DNA from: Doris montereyensis
Taxonomy: Eukaryota; Mollusca; Gastropoda; Nudibranchia; Dorididae
Length of the DNA: 64,000 nt
Direction of reading: 5' to 3'
NCBI GenBank assembly: GCA_037039925.1
Contig: JAXRKP010001038.1
Span: forward strand, 98,501 to 162,500
The notes under the pieces are model-generated. The model was not told where the DNA came from. It saw nothing but the letters and a program-made list of their open reading frames with translations, and ran no database searches. Each line of letters starts with the position of its first letter. Positions within the stretch are counted from its first letter, which is position 1. The position numbers and the translations under genes are program-made. Below, in pieces: positions 1 to 10,604 of the stretch.

Positions 1-784
1 AATTTCAACTACTTAGTCAAAGAAGTTATAGATAAGAACTATACGAATCCATAACGGGGAATTTGGTGGGGATATTGTTCTCTTGATGTTAAAAAAATAG
101 ATACGTCCATTTGACAAATTTGCGGAGAACGATTGTTTGGTAAGTATGAAAAATAGAAGGCCACGGTTATCAATATGTGGAAGCATAAATTAACTAAGAT
201 TGGTTTTTTTTCATGAAAAAAAGATGAAATCAGCCAAAAATATTAGAAAAGATGCCAAGAGGAAGAGCTGCTGCGCATATCAGGAGAATAAGAGAAAGAG
301 ATGTGAGAAAATTTTGAAGCCGCATTTTAGATGCAATTATGTCAATGGTGCAGAAAACTAGAGTGTTTAGATAACTTAAGGAAAAATGGAACCGCAGAAA
401 ATTTAAGAAATCAGATAAGATCAGGAAAATATTTTGGATGAAAAACTTTAAAAGTGACAGGACTCCAGTAGGCTTTATTAGACAAATTTATGAAGATGGG
501 CCTTGTGAGGAATTCTTCAGACTCTGATTCAAATGGATTGATATTGCCTACTTTAATTTTGTATATATACATGATTGTAATGAGTTCCTCGAGCTTGTGT
601 AGTTTTATCTAAATTGACTTATTCTTTCTATTCATTTTGCATCGTGTATCCCGGCTGCAACAACTGATTCCCGCTATGTTTCAGCTGAGTATAACAACAC
701 AGAGATACCCAGAAACAAACAGTTGACCTTTAGCCTCTTACTCTTATAATTATTATTTAATTTTAATGTTTTCTTTTTTTTTAG
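1..784. other. Unassigned AT-rich sequence with a short dispersed-repeat block
   Basis: No gene is recognised. A block around 205-282 resembles 46375-46440: both have a T-run, an A-rich stretch ending in CCAAAAATATTA, and then an ATG (252 here, 46411 there) opening a peptide that begins MPRGRAA. Here the frame stops after about 20 codons. The likely explanation is a relic of the same repeat family as the IS1595/Merlin-like element at 46.2-47.3 kb, but only the 5' leader and first codons can be matched by eye. Confidence 0.3.
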
Positions 785-1890
785 AGACACAAGTAGGCAA
801 AGTTTCATTTAAGGTTTTTATGATGAAAACCTGATTTTACAAAATATTTTCCCGAGCGTAGTTATTAATTTTAAGCCCACAACTCTGTTTATTTAATTCC
901 TATTATGATTAAACCCACCATAAATGTATTTCTGACCCTCAAAGCATAAGTATGCAAAGTTTTATTGATGTATCTTTGCATTCAAGATTTTTATGATGAA
1001 AAACCAGTTTTTTGCCTACAACTTTGCTGATTTAGTCTTATCATAATTAGTAACACCATAAATGTATTTCTCTTGACCCTCAAAGCATAAGTATGCAAAT
1101 TTTCATTGATATCTTTGCATTTAAGATTTTTATGATGGAAAAACCTGATTTTTGCCAAAATATATTTCCCGAGCGTAGTTATTAATTTTTGCCCGAAACT
1201 CTGTTTATTTAATTCCTTTTATGATTAAACCCACCATAAATGTATTTCTTGACCCTCAAAGCATAAGTATGCAAAGTTTCATTGATGTATCTTTGCATTT
1301 AAGATTTTTATGATGAAAAACCAGATTTTTTGCCAAAATATTTCCCGGGCGTAGTTATTAATTTTTTGCCCACAACTCTGTTTATTTAATTCCTATTATG
1401 ATTAAACCCACCAGAATTGTATTTCTTGACCCCTAAAGTATAAGTATGCAAAGTTTCATTGATGTATCTTTGCATTTAAGATTTTTATGATGAAAAACCT
1501 GATTTTTGCCTAAATATTTTCCCAAGCGTAAATTACTATTGTTTGCCCACAACTCTGTTGATTTAGTTCTTATCATAATTATAACACCATAAATGTATGT
1601 CTTGACCTCAAGCATAAGTATGCAAAGTTTCATTGATGTATCTGCATTTAAGATTTTTATGATGGAAAACCTGATTTTGCCAAAATATCTTCCCCGGAGG
1701 TAATTTATTAATTTTAGCTCACAACTTTGTTTATTTAGTTGTTATCATAATTAAAACACCAGAAATGCATTTCTTGACACTCTAAGCATAAGTATGCAAA
1801 GTTTCATTGGTGTATCTTACCATTTAAGATTTTTATGATGAAAAACCTGATTTTTGCCAAAATATCTTCCCGAGCCCAAATTAAGCTTTT
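785..1890. repeat. ~175-bp tandem satellite, about 6-7 copies
   Basis: The block ATAAATGTATTTCTTGACC...CAAAGCATAAGTATGCAAAGTTTCATTGATGTATC recurs at about 921, 1059, 1237, 1413, 1590 and 1761, with a partial first copy near 785. Spacings are 138 (one shortened unit), 178, 176, 177 and 171 bp. Each unit also has the ATTTTTATGATG...AAAACCTGATTTTTGCC segment and a CCCGAGCGTAGTTATTAATTTT segment. Divergence between units is roughly 5-15 percent by eye. No coding potential is consistent across units. Confidence 0.9.
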
Positions 1891-2161
1891 GCCCGGTTTG
1901 GTTGTATAATAATTCAGAAAATTCTTTCTAGGTCTCTGAAAAATTAGCTAACTGTCTGGCACCATATCTGCATTTAAGGGACGTTATATGGTCTTTCTAT
2001 GATTTGTGGCATGTTTATGTACTCTCAAAATGCCATTTTTATCATTCTACCAAAATCATGTGTCGCACAATGTATATATTGGTTGTCTTGGTGGTGGTGT
2101 CAACATGATATAAGTTGTGGATAGGTTATCCATGTTTTACCTCTTTTAACTATTATCTTCC

Positions 2162-2270
2162 ATTATCTTATCATCATCATCATCATTATCTTCGTCATCA
2201 TCGTCAGCTTCATCAGAATCATCATCATCATTGCCATCAATGTTATTGTTTTCATTGTTGTTGCTTTTAA
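2162..2270. repeat. Imperfect ATC/CAT trinucleotide tract
   Basis: A run of (CAT)n/(ATC)n with interruptions TTCGTCATCATCGTCAGC and similar. It is a plain microsatellite lying just upstream of the 2.33-kb coding relic. Confidence 0.85.
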
Positions 2271-2329
2271 AGTTTAAGCTATTTAGTGTCATATCTAATG
2301 AATTGCTGTTGGTTCTTTTTATCTAACTA

Positions 2330-3190
2330 ACAGGTCATCCACCGAAAGACAGGCAGGGCCAAACATGACAATCGTCCCCACAAGCTGACCGACGAAGCAA
2401 AGCAAGCCATTCAAAATCATATCTCCTCCTTTCGAGGAAGGTCGTCACACTATTCATGTGAAAAACGCGAAAGCTTTATTTACCTGAGGAGCTGAATATT
2501 TCCAAAATGTTTCAATTATTCAAAACAAAACACCCAGAAATAACAGTGAAGTATGAAACATATCGAACAATTATAAATGCAGACTTCAACATAGGTTTTG
2601 GCTATCCGAGAAAGGATACCTGCACTCTGTGTGACGAATTTGTCATGAAATTGCAGCATATTGATTCTGCACTTGCCAAAGCTGACAATGATCATCAACA
2701 GTTAACACAGCAGCGTCCCAAGCTCTCATGGCAGAGAGAGAACTACACACAACATTTTTTGTGATGGAAGTGCTGGACAAAACAAAAATTACACGTTGTT
2801 TAGATTCTTCCACTATTTAGTTCATACTAAAAAGCGTTTACAGAATGTCAAGGTATGCTTTCCTATCAGAGGCCATTCTTACCTTGAACGTGATCGTGAC
2901 ATGTAATGTCAACACCAAGGCTGACGTCCAGCTGCCGGAGGATTTGGTACAGCTGTCTTCACAGAAACAAGACAAAAGCCGTCGCCTTTCAATGTCATCA
3001 CACATCACAAAATTCATTCTTTGCATTCACCAATTTTCTTAAAGGTGATTACAAAGCAACCTGTCGTGTGCCAACAAGACCGATAAGAGAGCTACAGTTT
3101 GAGAGCACCAAACCAAACCTGATGGTCTATCGCAATAACTGGAATGGTCACTTTGAAACTTCTGTTCACGGAAACCAATAGGAAAAGGGA
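2330..3190 (+). pseudogene. Broken DUF7869-type element protein (transposase-like)
   Basis: Several frames together read as one decayed protein. An acceptor-like CAG at about 2332 opens VIHRKTGRAKHDNRPHKLT, then NHISSFRGRSSHYS, then LNISKMFQLFKTKHPE (from 2492). Next come FNIGFGYPRKDTCTLCDEF (about 2587-2643), a CDGSAGQNKNYTLFRFF block starting near 2760, and an FPIRGHSYLERDRDM block near 2860-2910. The last part reads CRVPTRPIRELQFESTKPN near 3070-3120. The order SHYS, YRTIxNxxFNxxFGxPRxDTCxxCD, DGxxGQNKN, GHSYLxxDRD matches a family of uncharacterised invertebrate element proteins that I associate with DUF7869. The GQNKN and GHSY blocks are where that family has its transposase-like core. 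At least three frameshifts and one in-frame stop make it non-functional. The exact Pfam name is recalled, not searched. Confidence 0.6.
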
Positions 3191-4337
3191 AAAAGCTGAA
3201 TAAAAAATACAACCACCCTGCAACTGCTAGCTACTCAAAATCTATTCCAATCACAGTGATTAGAACTATGCGTTTTCATTTTAAGAGATTCAAATTTTGC
3301 CTCTTGTCATAAATTTCTGTCATTATTGAATTTATTGGCACACTTTTGTTAAAATTATGTTGACGTTAGAAGTCCTATGTAAGAGATCAATTTTGTGTGT
3401 CTTGTGTTTCCTCTATATGTGGGAAAGTGCATATAAAAAAATTGTTTTAGCATCACTAATGATATATTGATTTTAACACCCAGGTCTAAAAGTTTTCCTA
3501 ATTTTTTATTCTAATTCTATCCTTTACAATGAACATTTTGATACCTTCAGAGTCTAAATTGATTCGAAAATAAAATTTTAACAGCTTTGATTCTTTCTTT
3601 TTATTATCTTCAAAGGTCATGAGTTCTTAGATCAGGGTGGAGATGGGGAAACTGACAAATTTACCCCTAAGCCTTAGTGGAGTTGTCACTTATTGTCATA
3701 TTCATATTTCACCCTAAGCCTTAGAGTGACTTGCTTTTCATGGACATTTTTGCAAAACAAAACATGCCAGCCATCAATGATTTACTGGCAACTGAATCCT
3801 GACTCCAACACATTATATTTATATAAGGCTAGCGTTTTCACCTCTGTGTCATCAACACTAGTTTTCTATTGTAATTCGGCATGAAGAACTACATACATGT
3901 ATTTATAATGAAAAAACAAATGTTACTATTTCTCTCACGGGTACAATGTAATTCCTTTTCTTGTTTTTTTTTTCAACCATTCAAATTTGCTCAGACATGG
4001 ATTGTGCCAGTCAAGACAGAAAGACTTCCCTACCTGCCAAGTGCCAGAATTTTTTATTCTTCCCCATCCAATTTAACTATTGAAGATCAAGTGTATAGAT
4101 GATAGATGTTAACCATTTTCCGCTTTGTCACGTGTGCATTTACAAAGAAACCAAAAGAGTAGCAAGTGTAAGCTGAGTTTAAAAGTGTTTGGATTAGAGC
4201 CCATGAACAGATGACAAGCCATGTGGTATGACTGTGAGACAAAAGCTAGAAAACAAGAGAGTCGGTACAGAAACAATGAAAAAAGTATCACTAACGCTCA
4301 CAGAAAGGTGGATTTGAGCGCCAAGTAAGCCACGAAG
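3191..4337. other. No recognised gene
   Basis: AT-rich sequence with only short, unconserved reading frames (for example 3693-3884 and 3881-4102). The words CCCTAAGCCTTAG(AGTGG) occur twice near 3665 and 3712. Nothing else can be supported. Confidence 0.5.
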
Positions 4338-4474
4338 AGCAAGGTGAATTGTGTTTTAGAGTGTCCACACACACCAATAAGAGCAAGGTGAATTGTGTGT
4401 TTTAGAGTGTCCACACACGCCAATAAGAGCAAGGTGAATTGTGTGTTTTAGAGTGTCCATGCATGCCAACAATA
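4338..4474. repeat. 46-bp tandem repeat, three copies
   Basis: GAGCAAGGTGAATTGTGTGTTTTAGAGTGTCC plus (A/T)CACACGCCAATAA begins at about 4338, 4381 and 4427. The first copy lacks one GT dinucleotide, and the third has CATGCATGCC in place of CACACACGCC. From 4475 to 5070 I see no gene; a short exon-like stretch near 4480-4555 followed by GTGAGTAAG is not convincing. Confidence 0.85.
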
Positions 4475-5069
4475 ACACCAAGGGCCGGGGCATCTCCTTT
4501 TCCAGGTTACAAGGAGTGTCTCCATTGCTTTAGAATGCCTGCAAGCCTTGTGAGTAAGTGTGTGCTTTCACTTGCCATTCATGGCAATGCTTCACTTCTA
4601 GTGGGACAAGGACACTGCACATCTTAATCTTCACCATGTCTTCTTATAGCAACGTGACAATGATACTTTGTTCAATTGGAATTTAACCAAATTTACAGTA
4701 ACAGCAAGGTGAAAGAAAAACGAAAGAGTGAAAGGAAATGAGTTGACCTACCAGTAGATCCACAGAACAGTTAAGAATAAAACTTTTCTTTCTATCAATG
4801 GAAGACAGGATTTTATACAGTGATATGCACGGGCGTAAAAGGCAAAAAATTCAAGGTTATTGATGAATACATCTATGAAAATCAAATCTTGAGACATTTG
4901 AGAACATCTACAAAAGGAAGGAATTTGAAGTGAACCCTGTCCACAATGGAGGTCAGGAACGAATTTTCAAGAATTGATTTGACTGACAACTGACAGGATT
5001 TGAAGCCTTTCTGTGTTGACGTTAAACACACTTTCCTGTCACCACAGCAAACTATTGTCTTCGTCCCCT

Positions 5070-5340
5070 TATTCTCATGCCAATGTCATCACAGCATAAT
5101 AATTGCCTCCATCTTAAGAGTCTCATGTCAATGTCATCACAGCATAATAATTCCTCCATCCTAAGAGTCATAATCATGTCAATGTCAGTACCCCAAGTCT
5201 ACCCTTGATCCAAGCAACCTATATGTCAGTACCCCAAGTCTACCCTTGATCCAAGCAACCTATATGTCAGTACCCCAAGTCTACCCTTGATCCAAGCAAC
5301 CTATACCAATGGTATGTCAATATCAGTACCCCAAGTTTAT
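5070..5340. repeat. Two small tandem repeats (about 46-bp x2 and 41-bp x3-4)
   Basis: The first repeat is CTCATG(T/C)CAATGTCATCACAGCATAATAATT...CCTCCATC(T/C)TAAGAGTC, twice between 5070 and 5175. The second is ATGTCAGTACCCCAAGTCTACCCTTGATCCAAGCAACCTAT, at about 5182, 5223 and 5264 with a degraded copy near 5313. Both abut the left end of the hAT element at 5364. Confidence 0.85.
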
Positions 5341-5363
5341 CCTTGAGCCGAGGATACGCCTAG

Positions 5364-6845
5364 CAGGGTTGCCAATTTGGCACGTTTAAAATCTGTTTGG
5401 CACGAAAAAAAATGGTTTGGCAAGTTGGCACTTTTTGGGTTCTGGCCCTGGCTTACTGTTAAGTTTCCTCTTCCTGTTTCTCTGTGGTTTCGTTTTTAAA
5501 CACGTGGTTGTTGTAGGAGTATTTTCCTTAATTAAGTGAGAAATACATTTTATTTTGTGATTAAAGACACACGGCCTCTAAAAGAAATGGAAAACTTCAT
5601 AATATGACAGTGGTAGAAAATATCGAAAGGAGTGGGAGGAACAATTCACATGGATGAGGCAATCCAAGGAAGGTTCAGATAAAGCATTTTGTAGATATTG
5701 TCATGTGGAGATTGCAGCACGTACAAGCTGTCTCAGGGTACATGAAGGGACCGACAAACATAAACTCAAAGCCTCATCCAAAAACATAAATTCTCTTGCT
5801 CAAATGTTCAGAAAACAGCTGGGGAAAAGGAGGGTGAATTGACAAAAGAAAAAAAAAAGAAATGGACCTAGATATCGCAGTGTTTGTGGCATGCCATACA
5901 GCAATCAAAACTGTGGATCATCTTGGCCAGGTTGTAAGGAAACATGGTGAAGGAAGTTCGATAGGGAAGATGAAAATGGGAAGAACAAAATGTAGTGCTT
6001 TAATAAACCGTGTAATAGCGCCTACTTTGAAAGAGGAACTGAAAGAAGACATCCATGGCAAACGGCATGTTGTGATGATAGATGAATCAACAGATGTATC
6101 AATTCAAAAGCTTTTATGCATCACCGATTCGTATGTTCATGATACAGAGGGAGTACAATATGTGTTTCTTGGGCTGGAAACAAATGCTCAATCAGTCTTT
6201 GAAACATTGGAAAGGGAGTTAGAAGGCTTTGGTTTGAGAATTGAGGATTGCATTGGCTTTGCAAATGATGGAGTATCTGTTATGGTGGTAAACAACAACA
6301 GTGTTTGGACAAGAATCAAGGAGAAGGCACCCAACTGTACCCATCTTAAATGCATGTGCCACTCCCTGGCACTTTGTATACAACATGCCTTTAACAAGTT
6401 GCCATCCAATCTTGGGTTTCTACTCAAAGAGATCCCAAACTGGTTTGCCCACAGCGATCTCTGGAGACAGGATTTTCACAACTGTTTGAGACAGTGAACA
6501 CAGAGCATGAAACTGAACAAGTTGTAGCTCAAGCATAGCTATTTTCAAAAGTGTCGACAACAACATGGCTGGTGAGAGGGAAAGTATTAAACAATTTGCT
6601 GCTTAACTGGGAAGAATTAACATTGTATTTCACCTCGGCAGAACTACAGGCTCAACAAGACTGAAAATTCAAAGCCAGGCTGTTAAAGGAGATGCTGCTT
6701 GATCAGTTAACAAATTTTATCAGAGGCTCTAAAGTATAAAAGAAACAACATCGATTTTTTAAGGTTTGGCAAGTTTTTAAGGCATTTGGCCAAGTTTTCG
6801 TGACTGATTTGGCAAGTTGCTCTGAAAAAAAAACTATCAACCCTG
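5364..6845 (+). mobile_element. hAT element, copy 1 (internally deleted), TIRs plus 8-bp TSD
   Basis: The left end begins CAGGGTTGCCAATTTGGCAC at 5364. The right end reads ...ACTATCAACCCTG to 6845, giving an inverted CAGGGTTG terminus. The flanking octamers are ACGCCTAG (5356-5363) and ATGCCTAG (6846-6853), 7 of 8 identical; the one difference is C to T at a CpG, as expected from deamination of an 8-bp hAT target duplication. Both ends carry many copies of TTTGGCAAG/TTTGGCAC subterminal words. Length is 1482 bp against 1991 bp for the related copy at 48356-50346. The 3' coding part, including the dimerisation domain, has been deleted here. Confidence 0.85.
5590..6705 (+). pseudogene. hAT transposase relic (copy 1)
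   Basis: The protein starts with a BED-like zinc finger: FCRYCHVEIAARTSCLRVHE then GTDKHK (C-x2-C...H-x4-H, about 5680-5762). It continues after a frameshift at 5862 with VVMIDESTDVSIQKLLCITD (near 6069-6128), the first acidic region of the hAT catalytic core, FANDGVSVMV near 6256-6290 (second Asp region) and HLKCMCHSLALC near 6342-6375, the conserved C-x2-C-H of ZMYM/SCAND3-like hAT proteins. A degraded NWEELTLYFTSAELQAQ follows near 6607-6660. The start codon seen in copy 2 (ACATGGCC) is ACACGGCC here, so it is lost. The C-terminal hATC dimerisation domain is missing, and stops follow 6496. Confidence 0.85.
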
Positions 6846-7060
6846 ATGCCTAGGCCTGAGCGTGACTCTGGGTAGTTTATTGGCTTATTCTCTAACGGTC
6901 AAAGGGACATCAGCAGTTAAAATTTTTACTATATGTTTAGAATAACGTCCCTTGATTGTGGCGGCACTTTCTAGTTTCACTTTCATTTTAATTTGCAACG
7001 TGCTGTCATTTTACTTCTGATGTGTTTACGCACTGTTCCAACGTGTTTCAAAGTCCCAAG

Positions 7061-8420
7061 ATGAGTCGTGAAGGGGAACGTTATACTATAGGCCTTGATG
7101 GAGTGCATTAGAAGTTCTAGAGGAGATCGCAAGTGATGATGATGATAGTGATAACAATGATCTGTATAACAGCGATGATTCAGACAGTGATGGTGAGGGA
7201 AATTTGTCTCCAAGTCTAATGGGTAGATGCAATCAGGAAGAAATTGCTGAGATGAGTAATGATAGATTGAGATATAGCAGTCCCGGGCCATCTAATTCTG
7301 TGGATAGGTCAAGATCTAGAGGGAAAAAGAAGTATGTCCAGATCTAGATGTAACTCTAAATCCGGTAGTGACCAAGACCAAAGAATAAACAATGTGGACA
7401 GGAAGGGAAGAGGCAGAGGTAGATCTCCACGCGGTGGCCGTGGTGTTGGCCATGGTAGAGGAACAAGAGGTGGGTGTGCAAGGCAGACCACCTTGATTAG
7501 TTCATGGACAGAGGCAGACCACCTTGATTAGTTCATGGACAGAGGCAGACCACCTTGATTAGTTCATGGACAGAGGCAGACCACCTTGATTAGTTCATGG
7601 ACAGAGGCAGACCACCTTGATTAGTTCATGGACAGAGGCAGGATTAGTTCATGGACAGAGGCAGACCACCTTGATCAGTTCATGGACAGAGGCAGACCGC
7701 CTTGATTAGTTCACGGGCAGAGGCAGACCACCTTGATTAGTTCATGGACAGAGGCAGACCACCTTGATTAGTTCATGGACAGAGGCAGACCACCTTGATT
7801 AGTTCATGGACAGAGGCAAACCACCTTGATTAGTTCATGGACAGAGGCAGACCACCTTGATTAATTCATGGACAGAGGCAAACCACCTTGATTAGTTCAT
7901 GGACAGAGGCAGACCACCTTGATCAGTTCATGGACAGAGGCAGACCACCTTGATTAGTTCATGGACAGAGGCAGACCACCTTGATTAGTTCACGGGCAGA
8001 GGCAGGGGCTGATCTTCCCAACACTGCAATGTACATCAAACTCAGCGATCCACGTAGACACAACAAACTTTGTTCCTGTGGATTATTTTCATTTCTTCAT
8101 GAATGAAGATATTCTCAACCATATTGTGCACCAGACAAATTTGTATGCAGCACAATAGACTGACGCCAATCCGAATTTGCCAGTGTATTCGCATGTCCAA
8201 GCGTGGACGGAAACAACGGCAGATGAGACCAAGCAGTTCTTAGCACTTGTGTTTCTCATGGGACTCGTGAAAATGCCGACAATAGAACACTACTGGAGTA
8301 CTTGCTAATTTACAAGCATTTTCCGCTTTCAACTTCTGCTGAAATTTTGCATTTCAATGACAACTCCCTCCTCGAGATGATCCAGCCTACGATAGGCTAT
8401 ACAAAAATTCGCCCCATATT
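7061..8420 (+). pseudogene. piggyBac transposase relic, N-terminal half
   Basis: An ATG at 7061 opens MSREGERYTIGLDGVH, followed by an acidic Asp/Ser stretch (SDDDDSDNNDLYNSDDSDSD, about 7130-7190) and then an Arg/Gly-rich region (GRGRGRSPRGGRGVGHGRG, about 7407-7463). This layout is usual for PGBD4-like transposases. The conserved core resumes after a minisatellite: PVDYFHFFMNEDILNHIVHQ (about 8078-8137), QTNLYAAQ, then FLALVFLMGLVKMPTIEHYW (about 8238-8297), and LHFNDNSLLEMIQP, YTKIRPIF near 8350-8420. The DDD catalytic domain is absent. There is a stop in the first exon (ATTAG at 7108) and after AAQ. No TTAA-flanked ends could be assigned. Confidence 0.75.
7481..8006. repeat. 31-bp minisatellite inside the piggyBac relic, ~17 copies
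   Basis: The unit ACCACCTTGATTAGTTCATGGACAGAGGCAG is repeated head to tail with very low divergence. Variants are GATCAGTTC, GGCAAACCACC, and one unit shortened to ATTAGTTCATGGACAGAGGCAGG (7640s). CACGGGCAG appears in the 7710 and 7990 units. The unit length is not a multiple of three and every unit contains a TTAG, so the array breaks the reading frame. Confidence 0.95.
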
Positions 8421-8604
8421 TAAAAACATTGTTTTTCTCAAATGGAAATTGTGATAACACAAGTATAATTTCCTTTTTTAAAGGATCAATAAAGATAAAG
8501 ATGATTGAAATTGAAATATTGGATCATTTTCACAAAAGGTTCCAACAGTTTTTTTGGCCAAGACTATTCTTTGAAGGATCCACCAAGTACTTCCACTGCA
8601 CTAA

Positions 8605-9421
8605 ATTTCGCAGATGAGGCACATCATATAGCTATGCACCAAGTTGTGGACCAGATTAAAAAGACAGACCACTATACTTATGCCTCTGATGAACAGCATG
8701 AGGATGCCGTGCACACGTCATCTAGAGACAATCTCAAGTCCTTCCTAGCAGACAGAGAGGGAATACCATGCTGTCAACGAAACGAAATTGTAAAGAAGGT
8801 GTTTGGCTGTCAGTCTCTTGCAAACTGCTTCAGACCACATTGATTTCTCAGACAACATGCATTTCCTGGCTGAGGGTATGTCTGATGAAACCAGAGGGTA
8901 CCTGCTAAAGATTGTGTTGCCCCCGCTGATGCAGAATCTCCAAGGTCTACAACGCCTGACTCCATCGACAAGACAACAAGTGGACAAACAACAACTCTGA
9001 AAGCATAAACCACGTGCTTAAACACGCGGTCTCTTGGAAATCGTTTAAGCTTGTAGATCTGATTAAAAAGCTTCAGGGTGTGGTCAAAGCCCAGTACCGA
9101 GAAGTCCAGCGATCGTTCTTTGGATCAGGCGAGTATGAACTATGCTGTGAGTTCTGGCGATTCAATGTGCAGCCAGACACCTGGTTCATGAAAAATGACA
9201 CCCAGAAGCAGCGCCACTACCATCACTTCCTGACAACAGTCAAAGATGTAGACGTTGTCCGCACCACTGATGGCACGAGGACAGTGACGGAGCCAAAACA
9301 CCGTGGCAAGAAACCTGGCCAAGTGAAGAGAAAGCGAGCTGCTAAGACACATCCACCCCATGCAAGAAAGCAAAAAGCAATAATCAAACAAGTTGATGGT
9401 CTATGCCCACAAAAGGGTTAG
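8605..9421 (+). pseudogene. MULE-like transposase, C-terminal fragment
   Basis: Translations in three frames give DEAHHIAMHQVVDQIKKTDH (8613-8672), then CQSLANCFRPH to 8843. A junction reading WTNNNSESINHVLKHAVSWK lies near 8978-9037, then KAQYREVQRSFFGSGEYELC (about 9089-9148), then WFMKNDTQKQRHYHHFL and a basic tail (GKKPGQVKRKRAAKTHPPHA). The T-N-N-S/C-E-S-x-N-x-V-L-K motif followed by a GxGEYE block and a W-x-x-M/K...QRxRH block is what I know from MULE-family transposases of sponges and molluscs. It is not the continuation of the piggyBac upstream, so two different relics are juxtaposed near 8430-8600. Frameshifts at about 8830 and 8980. Confidence 0.5.
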
Positions 9422-10604
9422 AGGGAAAGTTGACTAGCTGCCACTGCTGATACTGATGGTTATACTAAATAATCATTATTGTGTATTGGTTTGATAACAC
9501 CTTTTGAGTTTTCACGTTTTTGATCTGCAATCAGTTATGATTGAAGGGGGCCAACTAATATTCCTACTTTTTTTATGATATTCACAATGTTTTTGTGCAT
9601 TTTTTTAGATTCATGTTAGCCCTGTATCGTGTCCCAAAGTTTATGGATGATTACTATTGTACATTTTTTGATAATAGTTTGCTTACTAATGTTACTAGCA
9701 TGGCCTTTCTGTACCTATTGATAGGCCAACTTCCACATAAACTCATTATGTTGATAATTATTCTTGTGCGTAATTTTTTTGGTTTGTTTGGGTTTTTTTG
9801 GGGGTTTTTTTGTTATTTTTTTTGTGTGTGTGTGGGTTTTATATTATTTTTTTTATGATGCAGATAATGAAGTCATTTTTTTCCTTGTATATAATGATGA
9901 TAGGCCTACTTCTACTTGTTTGTATGGAGTCGATACTGACTTCTGGTTCCTCACGCTGTGCTACGAGACCAGTCAGCATCGCTATGCTTGCTAACAATAA
10001 ATAATGTGCATATTTTTTCATGCATTTAACAAAGGCCCGTTGGTGATTTTTTCTTTTTGTAAATTTAATAGGCCTACTACTCTCATTGATAAATGTAATT
10101 TACATTGATAAATCTCATATCGTCATTGATAAATTTAATATTGATTGATAAATCTGATATTGTCTTCTACGACTATCAATATTTTGATAGTGATGGTGAT
10201 AGTGATAGTAATTATTATTTTGCTCCTTTCTTTAAGGCCGAAATTCATTCGTTTCTGACTTGCCAAATTGTGCTAAAAGTGCCATCGGCATACTACCACT
10301 ACATTACGATGCTGTGCATTATATTCTATACAGAAAAGTCAATCAACCAGTGTCTCTTACTTTTCATTTGTGAATTCATGTGGTGCCCAACACACAGACA
10401 CACTCACACACACAGACACACACACTCACACAATAAAGACTAAAGTGAAAGTAGAAGAATAAAGATGAAGCATCTCTCAGTAAAAAAAAGTTTTCATGAG
10501 ATGTAGTCTGTTATTTAATAAGTAGGGCCTAGGCAAAAGTGCGATTAAGGGGGGTTTCGAGGGGGTTCCGTGGAGTTCCGCGGTAAATAGTTAACCCTTC
10601 TCAC
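9422..10604. other. AT-rich spacer with T/G homopolymer and CA repeats
   Basis: The stretch holds TTTGGGTTTTTTTGGGGGTTTTTTTG runs at 9777-9835, short GATAAAT repeats at 10088-10155 and an imperfect (CA)n at about 10390-10432. The longer reading frames here (9595-9858, 10105-10443) follow the low-complexity DNA and show no family resemblance. It may hold the unlabelled right end of one of the upstream elements. Confidence 0.5.

Noticed and set aside
4439..4627. 62-codon ORF with a GTGAGTAAG donor-like end
   Set aside because: It starts inside a 46-bp tandem repeat and matches no family; too weak to call.
7481..8006. Direct repeats here and at 63692-64000 as CRISPR-like arrays
   Set aside because: Units are contiguous without unique spacers, in a eukaryotic context; they are minisatellites.
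9595..10021. Phe/Gly/Val-rich ORFs
   Set aside because: They follow T- and G-homopolymer DNA and lack any conserved pattern.
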